The notes: generated from the letters alone by a model not told the origin. DNA of 35,337 bases from Parcubacteria group bacterium (GCA_016203935.1 JACQLU010000066.1:1-35337), one strand, 5' to 3'. Positions 19,817 through 29,001 are shown, counted from the stretch's first letter. Translations and numbers: made by a program.

Positions 19817-20254
19817 CTATAGAATCTCGCTTTCGATCTCGCGCGCCACCCGCCTAAGAAACCGCGTAATCTTAAGAAACTCATCCGTAGCCGCATCGGT
19901 AAGTCTCCTCGTAAGATGAAACTCATACATCTCGTGAAAACGGGTGAGCGTCGCGCTCATCCTATAGAATTCCCGCTGCGCCTCCTTCTCATCGCATGGC
20001 TTTGGAGTTGCACATGCTTCGATGGCACGAAGTACCACAGCGTATGCCCATAAAGCAGTCTTTCCGGGCACCCTCGCCATCTGTGATGCAATCGCAAGAC
20101 TGAAAAACCGATCTACGATCACAAAGAGATGCCACGGAACAATCTCTGGCGTGACCGTTAACTGTGCTACTGCGTCATTAAGAGATTCCGCGAGAGAGTC
20201 TAGTGCTAAGACCAAGGCCTTCTTGCTTTCCACGCCTAATCCATCTCCCATCAT
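19817..20254 (-). CDS. Hypothetical helical protein (start possibly MMGDGLG, SD gggaggg)
   Basis: ORF 19817-20293; internal ATG at 20254 preceded by gggagggaaag. Confidence 0.6.
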   Translation of the reverse strand: MMGDGLGVESKKALVLALDSLAESLNDAVAQLTVTPEIVPWHLFVIVDRFFSLAIASQMARVPGKTALWAYAVVLRAIEACATPKPCDEKEAQREFYRMSATLTRFHEMYEFHLTRRLTDAATDEFLKITRFLRRVAREIESEIL

Positions 20255-20420
20255 CTTTCCCTCCCAACATCCAATCCTATCAGTCGGTGGCACCGAGCGC
20301 TGTGGATAACCACTTTGACTACGAAGGTTTAAAGCGATAGAATGGTTCTAGAAGTGTGTGAGACAAGAGTCGCGGTCAAAACGCGATCTTTCTATTTTCG
20401 GAGAACTACTTTACACTAAC

Positions 20421-20873
20421 ATGTCTTACACCTCCCCCTCTCTCCCTAATTCTCCTGCCCTCCCTGTCTATCGCGAAGGCTTCGCCGAAGGGATGGCGAT
20501 GCATTGCTATCCCTTGGATAGCCTTACTTTCCACCAAGAGAATTATCTCCTTAAGCTCCCCAGTGTTCGCTCGACCCTCTACTTCACCTTCGCGTGCACG
20601 ATCGATGTGAGCCATAACCAAAAAGACGCAGCCAAAGGTCTCTTGGAAGGCAACTACGAGGCGGAACCGCGCATGCTGAAGATCCCGGTTGCGAACCTCG
20701 ACTGGATCGTACTTTCGATTGAAGCCAAAGAATACCCCGACGGCGATCGCAAGGCAAAACCGGTGCGCATCGAACAACACGTCATCATCTACGGCGACAA
20801 GGAGCGTGCGCAGGAAGAGTCTAAGATTCTCAAGCGCTTCTACTCACTTAAGAAAACTGCCGCCGCGTCATAG
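20421..20873 (+). CDS. Hypothetical protein (about 150 aa)
   Basis: ORF 20358-20873; likely start MSYTSPSLPN. Confidence 0.65.
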   Translation: MSYTSPSLPNSPALPVYREGFAEGMAMHCYPLDSLTFHQENYLLKLPSVRSTLYFTFACTIDVSHNQKDAAKGLLEGNYEAEPRMLKIPVANLDWIVLSIEAKEYPDGDRKAKPVRIEQHVIIYGDKERAQEESKILKRFYSLKKTAAAS

Positions 20874-20892
20874 GAGCGGCTCCCTAGGAAAC

Positions 20893-20919
20893 AAAAATCC
20901 CGACGTGGTCGGGGTTTTT
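20893..20919 (+). terminator. Rho-independent terminator
   Basis: aaaaatcccgac-gtg-gtcggggttttt. Confidence 0.8.
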
Positions 20920-20949
20920 GTTTGAGGAGGGAAAAACGCCATGGAGATG

Positions 20950-21654
20950 CTACGTTTTAGCTCGCGGGGTCAGGAGAAACGCAAACGAACCCACAAACAG
21001 AGCGAAGAGGCCGATGATTGAAATCGTACTAATCGCCAGAAAGGATGCTGATTCAGTAATGACCGAGCGAAGAACCCACGCGATATTAAGAAACCAAAGT
21101 CCCAACACGATGAAGAGCGAAGCAAGCCGTTCTTTGGTCTCATGCTCGATAAGGAAATGGTGCAAAAAGATTGCCGAAGTTACGATAAAAACAATTGAGG
21201 TAAGACCGTTCACCATCAGCATTACGTTCTTATCGTAATAGACGATACTCTCCGCTACATGGGCGAGTGAATCGGCAAAGACGGTGAACGAAGCAATACT
21301 GGTGAGTAACCCTAGTGTGATTACGAGCACGAAGACTACCCTGCCGTGGGCAAGCAACTTAGGAAATCCTACCTGCATCGCGGCGGTTGCAAGCGACGCG
21401 AGCGCAAGCCAAAGAAAAACACTCCCCACGATGAACCCCCACCCACTCACCACCGCCTGATCCGTGAGATGCCCAAGGCCGGTGATGAGAAGATACGTCG
21501 TAAAGAACGAGAAGAAGTAAAAGAACCACCGTGCCACCGGATCGTTTCTTGTCTTAAGCCGCGAAGCAAAACGAAGTGTAGCCGCAAGGCCGATGACCCC
21601 GTCGATCACAAGACTGATTCCCAAGATTGTGAGCGGAACCATAACTACTTCCAC
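20950..21654 (-). CDS. Multi-pass membrane protein (about 7 TM)
   Basis: Repeated hydrophobic segments across 234 aa. Confidence 0.7.
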   Translation of the reverse strand: MEVVMVPLTILGISLVIDGVIGLAATLRFASRLKTRNDPVARWFFYFFSFFTTYLLITGLGHLTDQAVVSGWGFIVGSVFLWLALASLATAAMQVGFPKLLAHGRVVFVLVITLGLLTSIASFTVFADSLAHVAESIVYYDKNVMLMVNGLTSIVFIVTSAIFLHHFLIEHETKERLASLFIVLGLWFLNIAWVLRSVITESASFLAISTISIIGLFALFVGSFAFLLTPRAKT

Positions 21655-21774
21655 CCCCTTCCCCGGATTGGTATCGGTGTTGTTGTTACGTGATGAAACC
21701 TCTCATTACTGTCACTATAGCATCTTTTTTAGGTAAGGCTAAGGGCATGCTAAGATAAAGAGGATCACTCGCTT

Positions 21775-22476
21775 ATGAAGATAAAACCACTTTCATCGTT
21801 TGGCCGTGCGTCGGTAGTGTGGCGTGTAGGTATTGGTGCCGCTCTCTTTCTCCTTCTCATTACCTTTGCGGTTGTGGTTGCTCCTGAAAATAGCTTTGAC
21901 CATACGCTCACTTCGTGGCTTGGTACTATTCGTACCCCGGCTATCATAGGGATTGCCGGATCGCTCTCTATGCTTTTTGATGGCGTCGTCGCCTTGGTGA
22001 TCGCTATAGCGATAAGTATCGCCGTTTTATTCGTATGGGGTCGGCGGGCAGCGCTCTTTCTCTTCGTAACACTCGCAGGAGGATATCTCGCCGTGGGACT
22101 CACTAAAATTCTCGTTGATCGGCCGCGGCCGCCACTCCCGGTTTTTCTTTTTACCGAACATATTGGGACTGCGAGTTTTCCCTCGGGACATGCGGCCCTT
22201 TCCCTCCTGCTCTTTGGCGCGCTCTGGTGGCTGATACGAACGCGCCTTACGAAAACATCCGCGCGCCTCGTGCTTATTGCGGTGACCATCCTCGTACTCC
22301 TCTTTGGACTCGCGCGCCTCGTGCTTGGCGTCCATTGGGCGAGCGATGTCGTAGGTGGTTATCTTGTTGGTCTGGTGGTACTTTGTAAAGGCATCCTTTG
22401 GTATGAAGGTGAATTAGGAAGAATTCTCTTCCTCTCACCTGCCAAAGCGAAATCTCCGGGGAAAAAGGTCACTTAA
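21775..22476 (+). CDS. PAP2 superfamily phosphatase
   Basis: KILVDRPRPP...ASFPSGHAALS...GLARLVLGVHWASDVVGGYLVG: the three PAP2 motifs. Confidence 0.93.
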   Translation: MKIKPLSSFGRASVVWRVGIGAALFLLLITFAVVVAPENSFDHTLTSWLGTIRTPAIIGIAGSLSMLFDGVVALVIAIAISIAVLFVWGRRAALFLFVTLAGGYLAVGLTKILVDRPRPPLPVFLFTEHIGTASFPSGHAALSLLLFGALWWLIRTRLTKTSARLVLIAVTILVLLFGLARLVLGVHWASDVVGGYLVGLVVLCKGILWYEGELGRILFLSPAKAKSPGKKVT

Positions 22477-22504
22477 TATGAAAAAATGAGAACGTTGACT
22501 ATGC

Positions 22505-22529
22505 CCCGGCATTCTCACCGGGACTTTTT
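22505..22529 (+). terminator. Probable terminator downstream of PAP2 gene
   Basis: cccgg-cattctca-ccggg followed by actttttg. Confidence 0.55.
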
Positions 22530-22582
22530 GTGTCTTCCTTTTTGGACCAACGAGTGGTAGAGTCTTCTCTACAAAGAACCCT

Positions 22583-23644
22583 ATGTCCATACATTCGCTC
22601 CAAGACTACAAAGAGTATGCAGACGGTGTGCTTACGCGCATCATCCAAAAACGCATACACGCGAGCTCACTCCCAATGGAAAGGCACTTGTGGCGCCGGT
22701 ATGGCGCTTTCTTACTTGCCGGAGGAAAGCGGATTCGCGGCTATCTTGCCTACCTGGGCTTTCAGCTGGCTGGCGGCTCCGACCAAGAGAAAGCCCTGGC
22801 GACGAGCCTGCTTTTAGAGTGCACACACGCTACCATTCTTCTCTTCGATGATATCATTGACCACGACGCCTTGCGCCGCGGAAAGCCGACCGTGCATACC
22901 GCATTTGGGCGCGAGCTCGCGAATGCCCCACTGCTGACCCGGCGTTGGTTTGGCGACTCACAGGCGATGGTGACTGGACTTATTAGCATGACGCTCCCCT
23001 CGCTCATATTGGTCGATGCCGGCTGGGACGAATTTACCCTAAAGAAAGCACTCTCACTCACCGCCACGCTCCTCCATGAGGTGGGTAGTGGCGAAGCGCT
23101 TGATACCGAACTCGCCGTCACCCCATGGCAGAAGGTTCGCTTACATGACATCATGCGTCTCTACGAATGGAAGACCGCGCGCTATAGTGTTGCCCGCCCC
23201 TTGGAGTTCGGTGCTTTGCTCGCCGGCGCACGAGCGGAGTTTCGTAGAAAGCTCTTTCACATAGCCATTCCGGCGGGTATCGCCTTTCAGATCGCGGATG
23301 ATCTTTTGGGAATCTTTGGCGACGCCAAAACGCTCGGTAAACCGATTGGGTCGGACCTTCGCGAAGGGAAACGAACGATTATCACTACCCTTATAGCTTA
23401 CGAAGGATCACATGAATTAAAGCGGGTTTTCCACCGCGTACTGGGTAGATCGTTTCCCCTTTCAAAGATTAGCCATGTACGTACGCTTCTTACCAAAAGC
23501 GACATCTCGAACAAAGCTTACGAGATCGCCCGGCGACTCATTGCCAAAAGTCTTAGGATTCTTGCTACTCTCGAAGGAAAAGATAATGCTGCGAAAAAGG
23601 AACTCTCCCTGCTTTTTCGCCTCTTTCTCACAAGGAAGAATTAG
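22583..23644 (+). CDS. Polyprenyl synthetase family protein
   Basis: GGKRIRGYLAYLGFQLAGG, LLFDDIIDHDALRRGKPTVH (first Asp-rich motif), FQIADDLLGIFGDAKTLGKPIGSDLREGKRT (second). Confidence 0.93.
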   Translation: MSIHSLQDYKEYADGVLTRIIQKRIHASSLPMERHLWRRYGAFLLAGGKRIRGYLAYLGFQLAGGSDQEKALATSLLLECTHATILLFDDIIDHDALRRGKPTVHTAFGRELANAPLLTRRWFGDSQAMVTGLISMTLPSLILVDAGWDEFTLKKALSLTATLLHEVGSGEALDTELAVTPWQKVRLHDIMRLYEWKTARYSVARPLEFGALLAGARAEFRRKLFHIAIPAGIAFQIADDLLGIFGDAKTLGKPIGSDLREGKRTIITTLIAYEGSHELKRVFHRVLGRSFPLSKISHVRTLLTKSDISNKAYEIARRLIAKSLRILATLEGKDNAAKKELSLLFRLFLTRKN

Positions 23645-23735
23645 TATCCACCGGAGACGACTATAGTGAAATAAATAACACTGTGGTACACTTAAGCGTG
23701 GTATCATAGTATCAAGCTTTTCTTTTTGTATTTGT

Positions 23736-24446
23736 ATGGAAAATTCCACCACTACCACCACCTTGGATCAACTCAAAAGTATTCCGCTCTTAAAGGGGCT
23801 CTCGCCGGATGTGCTCTCTACCCTCATTCCCCACCTCAACATCAAGACATTCGCCCCTAAAACCGTAATCTATAGTCCGTTTCATTCCTTAAACCGCCTC
23901 TACCTTCTCATCTCGGGTAAAGTGCAGATCTACCAGATCGATTGTGACGGCAAACGGGTTCTCCTCGACCTTCTCATGCCGGGAAGCCTCTTTGGCGCAT
24001 TCATACGCAGCGAGAGCGAGATGATCGAGAGCGACTACGCCGAGGCGATTGAGGAGAGCGAGGTTGGGGAAATTGCCCGTACCACCTTTCTTGATTTAGT
24101 ACATACCTCTTCCGAGCTCACCTCGCGACTCTTTGAACTTACTTTTGAGCAACTCTTAGCCACCCGCGAGCGCGTTAAGGATCTTGCCCTCTGTAATGCC
24201 GAGACGCGCATCGTGAATCAATTGAAACGACTTGCCCGCCACCACGGTACCGCAAACGACCAAGGGGTCGTCATCAATACACGCCTTACCCACAAAGATA
24301 TTGCCCAGATGGTGGGACTCACCCGGGAGATGACTACCAAAGTTTTGGGAAGACTTAACAAGAAAGGATGGATCTCATTCCGCCGCGGTTTTATGGCTCT
24401 TAATAGCAAAGAGATCATCGCTAATGTCCACAGCCATTTAAGTTAA
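23736..24446 (+). CDS. Crp/Fnr family transcriptional regulator
   Basis: cNMP-binding-like N-domain (LISGKVQIYQIDCDGKRVLLDLLMPGSLFG) and Crp HTH (LTHKDIAQMVGLTREMTTKVLGRLNKKGWI). No N-terminal FNR Cys cluster. Confidence 0.92.
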   Translation: MENSTTTTTLDQLKSIPLLKGLSPDVLSTLIPHLNIKTFAPKTVIYSPFHSLNRLYLLISGKVQIYQIDCDGKRVLLDLLMPGSLFGAFIRSESEMIESDYAEAIEESEVGEIARTTFLDLVHTSSELTSRLFELTFEQLLATRERVKDLALCNAETRIVNQLKRLARHHGTANDQGVVINTRLTHKDIAQMVGLTREMTTKVLGRLNKKGWISFRRGFMALNSKEIIANVHSHLS

Positions 24447-24454
24447 ACCGAGCC

Positions 24455-24472
24455 AAGTGAGCTAGTTCACTT
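24455..24472. promoter_or_regulatory. Candidate CRP-like operator upstream of glutaredoxin
   Basis: AAGTGA-gctagt-TCACTT, perfect 6-bp half-sites with 6-bp spacer; a possible -10 tataaat follows at about 24494. Confidence 0.6.
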
Positions 24473-24549
24473 ACCATTTGGGTAAATTCTTGCTATAAAT
24501 AGTGGTGAAGTGTTACGCTGTTATTTCGCATCTTTAACCAAATACCCCT

Positions 24550-24807
24550 ATGAAAAAAGTGACTATCTACACGACACCGACCTGCACCTACTGCAAGATG
24601 ACCAAGCAGTACTTTAAAGAGCAGGGGGTGGAGTATAACGAGGTTGACGTCTCGGTAAACCCCCAGGCAGCCCAAGAGATGATCCATAAGAGTGGACAGA
24701 TGGGAGTTCCGGTCATCGCTATCGCTGACGCCGACGGCAAGAATGAAGCAATTGTGGTGGGGTTTGATAAGCTGGGTCTCTCCCAAGCCTTAAATATTCC
24801 CCTCTAA
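24550..24807 (+). CDS. Glutaredoxin family protein
   Basis: VTIYTTPTCTYCKMTKQYFKEQGVEYNEVDV...GQMGVPVIAI. Confidence 0.95.
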   Translation: MKKVTIYTTPTCTYCKMTKQYFKEQGVEYNEVDVSVNPQAAQEMIHKSGQMGVPVIAIADADGKNEAIVVGFDKLGLSQALNIPL

Positions 24808-24824
24808 CGCTCCCCGAACTATAG

Positions 24825-24851
24825 TCACACCTCTTTAGGGGGTGTGATTTT
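24825..24851 (+). terminator. Rho-independent terminator after glutaredoxin
   Basis: tcacacc-tctttaggg-ggtgtga followed by tttt. Confidence 0.75.
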
Positions 24852-24868
24852 GTCTGCCCCAAAATTCT

Positions 24869-26125
24869 ATGGCCACTCTTTTTGAGAATGTCCTTGCCCA
24901 ACTTGACAAGGTTATCAAAGTCGCTCACATAGACAATAAGGCACTTGCGATCTTGAGTCATCCTGAGCGTGTGGTTGAAGTCGCAATTCCGCTCATACGC
25001 GATGATGGCTCGCTTGAAATCTTTCGCGGGTATCGGGTGCAACACTCAAGCGCCCGCGGCCCTTACAAAGGGGGCCTTCGCTATCATTCCCAAGTGGACC
25101 TTGAGGAGGTAAAAGCGCTCGCCTTTCTCATGAGTATGAAGACCGCGGTGATCGATATCCCGCTTGGCGGAGGTAAAGGCGGCATCATGGTTGATCCCAA
25201 AATCCTCTCCCGTGGAGAACTTGAGCGACTCACCCGGACTTTTACCCGTGCTATTGCCGATTTTATAGGGCCTAACAAGGATATCCCTGCTCCTGATGTT
25301 AATACCACTCCCCAAATTATGGATTGGGTGGCTGATGAGTATGGAAAAATCGTAGGCCATCCCGAACCCGCGGTAGTCACAGGAAAATCCATTGAAGCGG
25401 GGGGATCGCTCGGTCGTGACACGGCAACCTCTCGCGGCGCTTTCGTGGTATTAAATACGTATCTTAAAAAACAAGGTATTCCCCTGCGCGGCCTTCGCAT
25501 CGTCATTCAAGGATTCGGCAATGCTGCGGAACCGCTCGCGACCATGCTTTCACAAGAGAGCGCTCTCGTCATCGCACTCTCTGACTCCCGCGGTGGCATA
25601 GCGAACCCAAAGGGGCTCGATGTGGCCAAAGCCAAAGTTGATAAGGAGAACAAAGGGACGCTTTCCGAGAGTCTCTCCAATCAACCAAAAGGCACGAAGA
25701 TTATCTCTAATGACGAACTTCTCATCACCGAGTGTGATATCTTGATCCCGGCAGCGCTTGAGAATCAACTCACCAAAGAGAACGCCTTAAACGTCAAAGC
25801 AAAGTATATCCTCGAAGTTGCCAACGGTCCGACGACGCCCGAGGCTGAAGAGATTCTCGTAAAGCGTGGCATCCCAATACTCCCCGACATCCTTGTGAAC
25901 GCCGGCGGGGTTGCGGTCTCATATTTTGAGTGGGTTCAGAATCGCGAGGGTTCGCACTGGTCGGCATATGAGGTTGATCGTAAGCTAAAAGAACTGATGG
26001 AGAGAGCAGCCGGGGGAGTTTTTGTCAGTGCTGACAAATACAAGACCGACCTTCGCATCGCCGCTTTTATCATCGCTCTTGAGCGGATTGCGAAGGCGAT
26101 GGCGCTTCGTAATCCTGATACCTAG
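24869..26125 (+). CDS. gdhA: Glu/Leu/Phe/Val dehydrogenase (glutamate dehydrogenase)
   Basis: GYRVQHSSARGPYKGGLRYH, MKTAVIDIPLGGGKGGI, PAPDVNTTPQIMDW, VIQGFGNAAEPLA, EVANGPTTPEAEEIL, PDILVNAGGVAVSYFEWVQN. Confidence 0.96.
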   Translation: MATLFENVLAQLDKVIKVAHIDNKALAILSHPERVVEVAIPLIRDDGSLEIFRGYRVQHSSARGPYKGGLRYHSQVDLEEVKALAFLMSMKTAVIDIPLGGGKGGIMVDPKILSRGELERLTRTFTRAIADFIGPNKDIPAPDVNTTPQIMDWVADEYGKIVGHPEPAVVTGKSIEAGGSLGRDTATSRGAFVVLNTYLKKQGIPLRGLRIVIQGFGNAAEPLATMLSQESALVIALSDSRGGIANPKGLDVAKAKVDKENKGTLSESLSNQPKGTKIISNDELLITECDILIPAALENQLTKENALNVKAKYILEVANGPTTPEAEEILVKRGIPILPDILVNAGGVAVSYFEWVQNREGSHWSAYEVDRKLKELMERAAGGVFVSADKYKTDLRIAAFIIALERIAKAMALRNPDT

Positions 26126-26171
26126 CCGCGATCGGGGCCGGAGCTGGAGGTTTGCTGTTTTGTGTTCACCA

Positions 26172-26248
26172 GTCATCCTGAGGTCGCTTCAGGCGACCGA
26201 AGGATCTCAGAAGTTAAGGACGGGATTCTTCACTTCGTTCAGAATGAC
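26172..26248. repeat. Intergenic inverted-repeat element carrying the 17-bp palindromic module
   Basis: Outer gtcatcctgag...cttcgttcagaatgac; inner ggtcgcttcaggcgacc (26182-26198), 16/17 match to 5938-5954. Confidence 0.8.
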
Positions 26249-26287
26249 GTTTTTATTTTGATTCATAGGTACCACGGAATCCAGAAT

Positions 26288-26321
26288 CAAAAAAGAGGGA
26301 GTCCGGTGGTGAGCCGGACTC
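26288..26321 (-). terminator. Rho-independent terminator for the minus-strand 76-aa gene
   Basis: On the - strand: gagtccggc-tcacca-ccggactc then cctcttttttga. The stop codon overlaps the stem. Confidence 0.7.
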
Positions 26322-26550
26322 ATACTTTCGAGGGATGACGGCGGGCGTTTTGATGCTCGGCGGGAAGATGGGCCAATTCACCTTGTTCTCCTTTTTTCGG
26401 GTTCAACTCCGGGAAGAGATTAAGCGCATCGACCCATCCTTCATGGGCATCTCGAGTTGAACGCCACCTGCTAATGACAACTTTCTGCCCGTTGACTGTG
26501 CCTATAATTGGCCACAGATTTTTCTTCCTTTTATGCCAACGGCTGGACAT
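26320..26550 (-). CDS. Hypothetical protein (76 aa)
   Basis: SD aaaggagggg 3-5 nt before ATG; terminator at its end. Confidence 0.65.
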   Translation of the reverse strand: MSSRWHKRKKNLWPIIGTVNGQKVVISRWRSTRDAHEGWVDALNLFPELNPKKGEQGELAHLPAEHQNARRHPSKV

Positions 26551-26691
26551 ACCCCTCCTTTCACTATCTCTATCTCTACAGGTATCACAAAATCATTATT
26601 TGGTCAAACTATTGACACCACCTCGTTTTTCTGGCAAGCTATCGAATAACCTTGTAAGGGGTTAAATTCAGAGAGAGGAGGGAAATGAATC

Positions 26692-27603
26692 GTGCACACC
26701 CATGCGCACAGCGTGAGGAAAACTTCCATGAAGTTGCTTCTGGTCTCATTCGTCCTGACACTCGTAATGAGCTTTGTTGAGTGGCGGTTCGGTGAGCTAG
26801 CAGGCAGCCGCAGTCTCGTAGCTGACGCGGCTCATATGGTGGGTGATGCCGCTTCGCATCTCATTGCGCTGTTAGGGATATGGCTTGCTACCCGACAACC
26901 CGACCAGCGTCGGACATTTGGTTACGGACGCGGCGAGACTATTGCGATCGCACTCAACGGTGTACTGCTCTTCATACTCGCTGTCCACGTAGTGCAAGAA
27001 GGGATTGAACGTTTCGCACAACCATCGTCTATCAACGCGCCGACTATGTTTGTTGTCGCTGTTGTCGGTCTTGCGGTGAATCTCATCGTGTGGTTTCTCC
27101 TCCACTTCCAAGCACGTCGTGATGAAACAATCATGAGTGCTTTTCTACACGTGCTGGGCGATATTGTGTCATCGTTTCTTGTTATAGCGGTTGCGCTGGC
27201 GGTCCACTTTCGCGCACCCACAAACTGGGACGTTATCGCTTCCTTTGGCATCGCTGGTATTATCTTCTTTGCCGGTTGGAGAACCCTCTTTAAGGCACTC
27301 CACATACTCTTTGAGGGGACACCGCCATGGATCGATGCCGCTGAGGTGCGAACTGCGATCGAGGCAATTCCTGAGATCGAGGACGTCCACGAGTTTCACT
27401 TCTTTAGCACATCGCTCCGCCGAGGCGATGAGACCGTGACGCTGCACTTCACCCTTAGTCGCTCTGTCGCTTCTCTCGAAGAGGCGCTGGCGGTAAAGGA
27501 GAGGGTGAAAGAAATTCTCTTCCGTCGATTCGGCATTATCCACTCTACCGTCGAGGTGGATCGAGAGATTAACCACCGCGATGAAGAGACGATCCACGAG
27601 TAA
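26692..27603 (+). CDS. Cation diffusion facilitator family transporter (GTG start)
   Basis: VADAAHMVGDAASHLIALLGIW, RRTFGYGRGETIAIALNG, FLHVLGDIVSSFLVI (CDF signature). SD gaggaggg. Confidence 0.93.
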   Translation: MHTHAHSVRKTSMKLLLVSFVLTLVMSFVEWRFGELAGSRSLVADAAHMVGDAASHLIALLGIWLATRQPDQRRTFGYGRGETIAIALNGVLLFILAVHVVQEGIERFAQPSSINAPTMFVVAVVGLAVNLIVWFLLHFQARRDETIMSAFLHVLGDIVSSFLVIAVALAVHFRAPTNWDVIASFGIAGIIFFAGWRTLFKALHILFEGTPPWIDAAEVRTAIEAIPEIEDVHEFHFFSTSLRRGDETVTLHFTLSRSVASLEEALAVKERVKEILFRRFGIIHSTVEVDREINHRDEETIHE

Positions 27604-27643
27604 CCCCCGCGACACCATAAAACGTGTTAAGGGGGTTCTTTAT
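27602..27643 (+). terminator. Terminator downstream of CDF gene
   Basis: aaccccc...gggggtt followed by ctttatttt. Confidence 0.6.
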
Positions 27644-27687
27644 TTTCTGGAAAAATGCTGTGGTATACTAAACGTAAGAGACTTCCT

Positions 27688-27918
27688 ATGCCCGATATTA
27701 AACTTCCCAAAGGCAAACCGGTACCAGTAACGGTGATTCGAGAGGCGCTTACGTTACCCACCGCGCCCTTGCCTCAACAAAAACCGCTTAATCTCAAAAA
27801 GCCGTTTGAGCAAACGATACGTTTTATGACGCGTGACACCTACACGGTACTCATTTCCATTGGGACCGGACTCCTCGTCCTGACTGCACTTATCGTAACC
27901 ACCCAACTTTATGTATAA
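27688..27918 (+). CDS. Small single-pass membrane protein
   Basis: ORF 27655-27918, likely start MPDIKLPKG; C-terminal TM YTVLISIGTGLLVLTALIVTTQL. Upstream -10-like tatact. Confidence 0.6.
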   Translation: MPDIKLPKGKPVPVTVIREALTLPTAPLPQQKPLNLKKPFEQTIRFMTRDTYTVLISIGTGLLVLTALIVTTQLYV

Positions 27919-27927
27919 CCTCCTCGT

Positions 27928-28179
27928 ATGATACTCTCCGATTTCATGCAAAAACTTTCTGCCCTCTACGATCGCTTTCTCTCGCTCTTCCCGCCGGAGT
28001 GGCACACCGTGGTGAGCATTGCCATTATCGTCCTTTTAGTCTGGTGGCTTTTGAAACTGATTAAGCACAACCTCATCTTTATCATCCTCCTCGTCATCTT
28101 CGTCCCCGCTTCCATCCCGATCCTCGTACAGATCGTGAACGCCCTTATCGATTTCATTAACCGAATTATCGCTCGATAA
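27928..28179 (+). CDS. Small membrane protein (83 aa)
   Basis: Two hydrophobic segments; next to the preceding ORF. Confidence 0.6.
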   Translation: MILSDFMQKLSALYDRFLSLFPPEWHTVVSIAIIVLLVWWLLKLIKHNLIFIILLVIFVPASIPILVQIVNALIDFINRIIAR

Positions 28180-28215
28180 AAACCGTGGAATGAACAAGCG
28201 CGAGGCGAAAAGATA

Positions 28216-28240
28216 ATCGGCCGCTTACCGAGCGACCGAT
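28216..28240. repeat. Palindromic hairpin at convergent gene ends
   Basis: atcggccgct-taccg-agcgaccgat, 9/10 paired. Confidence 0.6.
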
Positions 28241-28242
28241 GG

Positions 28243-29001
28243 TCATGGCTGGTTACTTCGTCTTCGTTTTCTCTTCAGCGCAAAGCGCAGGATCTCACCA
28301 TACATTCGAAGCCGGGCCTTAAATCCTTTGAGAAACCCGCGCTTCTCCTCCTTCATCACTTGAGAGACGTTCTTAAACGACAGCCTCGCCATCCGCTTTC
28401 TCCGTGTGGCGGCAAAGCGGGTGATGCCGATTTCGAGTCCAAACCTTCCCGTCGTGTCACCATATTCACTCGCCATAAATTCCCGCCAGAAGGAAACGCG
28501 AAAGGCGCGCACCCCTGAAAGCCAGAAGAACCACTGCCCCGCGCGATGCCGAAGATCGCCACCAATGCAACGCGCCACCACCGCGCCATGGGTTCCCTCC
28601 TGAAGTGGACGGAGGAGCAATTCGAGATTATGCGCGGTGAGCCCGAGAAGATCGCTATCCAAAAGTGCAACGATGGGATCCCCATGATCGCCGGCCGCGT
28701 GACGAATTCCCTCATCGACGGCGCCCCACTTCCCACGATTGGGATGTAAGGTGAGCGTCTCGGCGCCAGCCCGCTCGGCGACCTCGACGGTTCGGTCCAC
28801 TGAACCGTCACTTACTACCAAAATCCGACCTAGGTTACTTCCCTTCACTACCCTTACTACCCCGCCTACGGTGCGCTCTTCATTATAGGCAGGCAGAATC
28901 CAGATTACTTGAGAAGTAATTTTTTCCCTCCTTTGGCTCTCCGCAAGCCCGCCCTTGGTTTCGACCGAGACTTCGGTAGGAGTCACTTGTGTGGTAGCCA
29001 T
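28243..29001 (-). CDS. Glycosyltransferase family 2
   Basis: VIWILPAYNEERTVGGVVRVV, ILVVSDGSVDRT, NRGKWGAVDEGIRHA, ALLDSDLLG. Confidence 0.9.
   Translation of the reverse strand: MATTQVTPTEVSVETKGGLAESQRREKITSQVIWILPAYNEERTVGGVVRVVKGSNLGRILVVSDGSVDRTVEVAERAGAETLTLHPNRGKWGAVDEGIRHAAGDHGDPIVALLDSDLLGLTAHNLELLLRPLQEGTHGAVVARCIGGDLRHRAGQWFFWLSGVRAFRVSFWREFMASEYGDTTGRFGLEIGITRFAATRRKRMARLSFKNVSQVMKEEKRGFLKGFKARLRMYGEILRFALKRKRRRSNQP

Noticed and set aside
19740-19822. Possible extra tRNA suggested by cgggttcacattccc near a hairpin
   Set aside because: T-stem does not pair properly and no acceptor or anticodon stem could be built.
21765-22335. Minus-strand ORFs opposite the PAP2 gene (174 aa and 102 aa)
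   Set aside because: Antisense to a confident PAP2 phosphatase; no domain signal.
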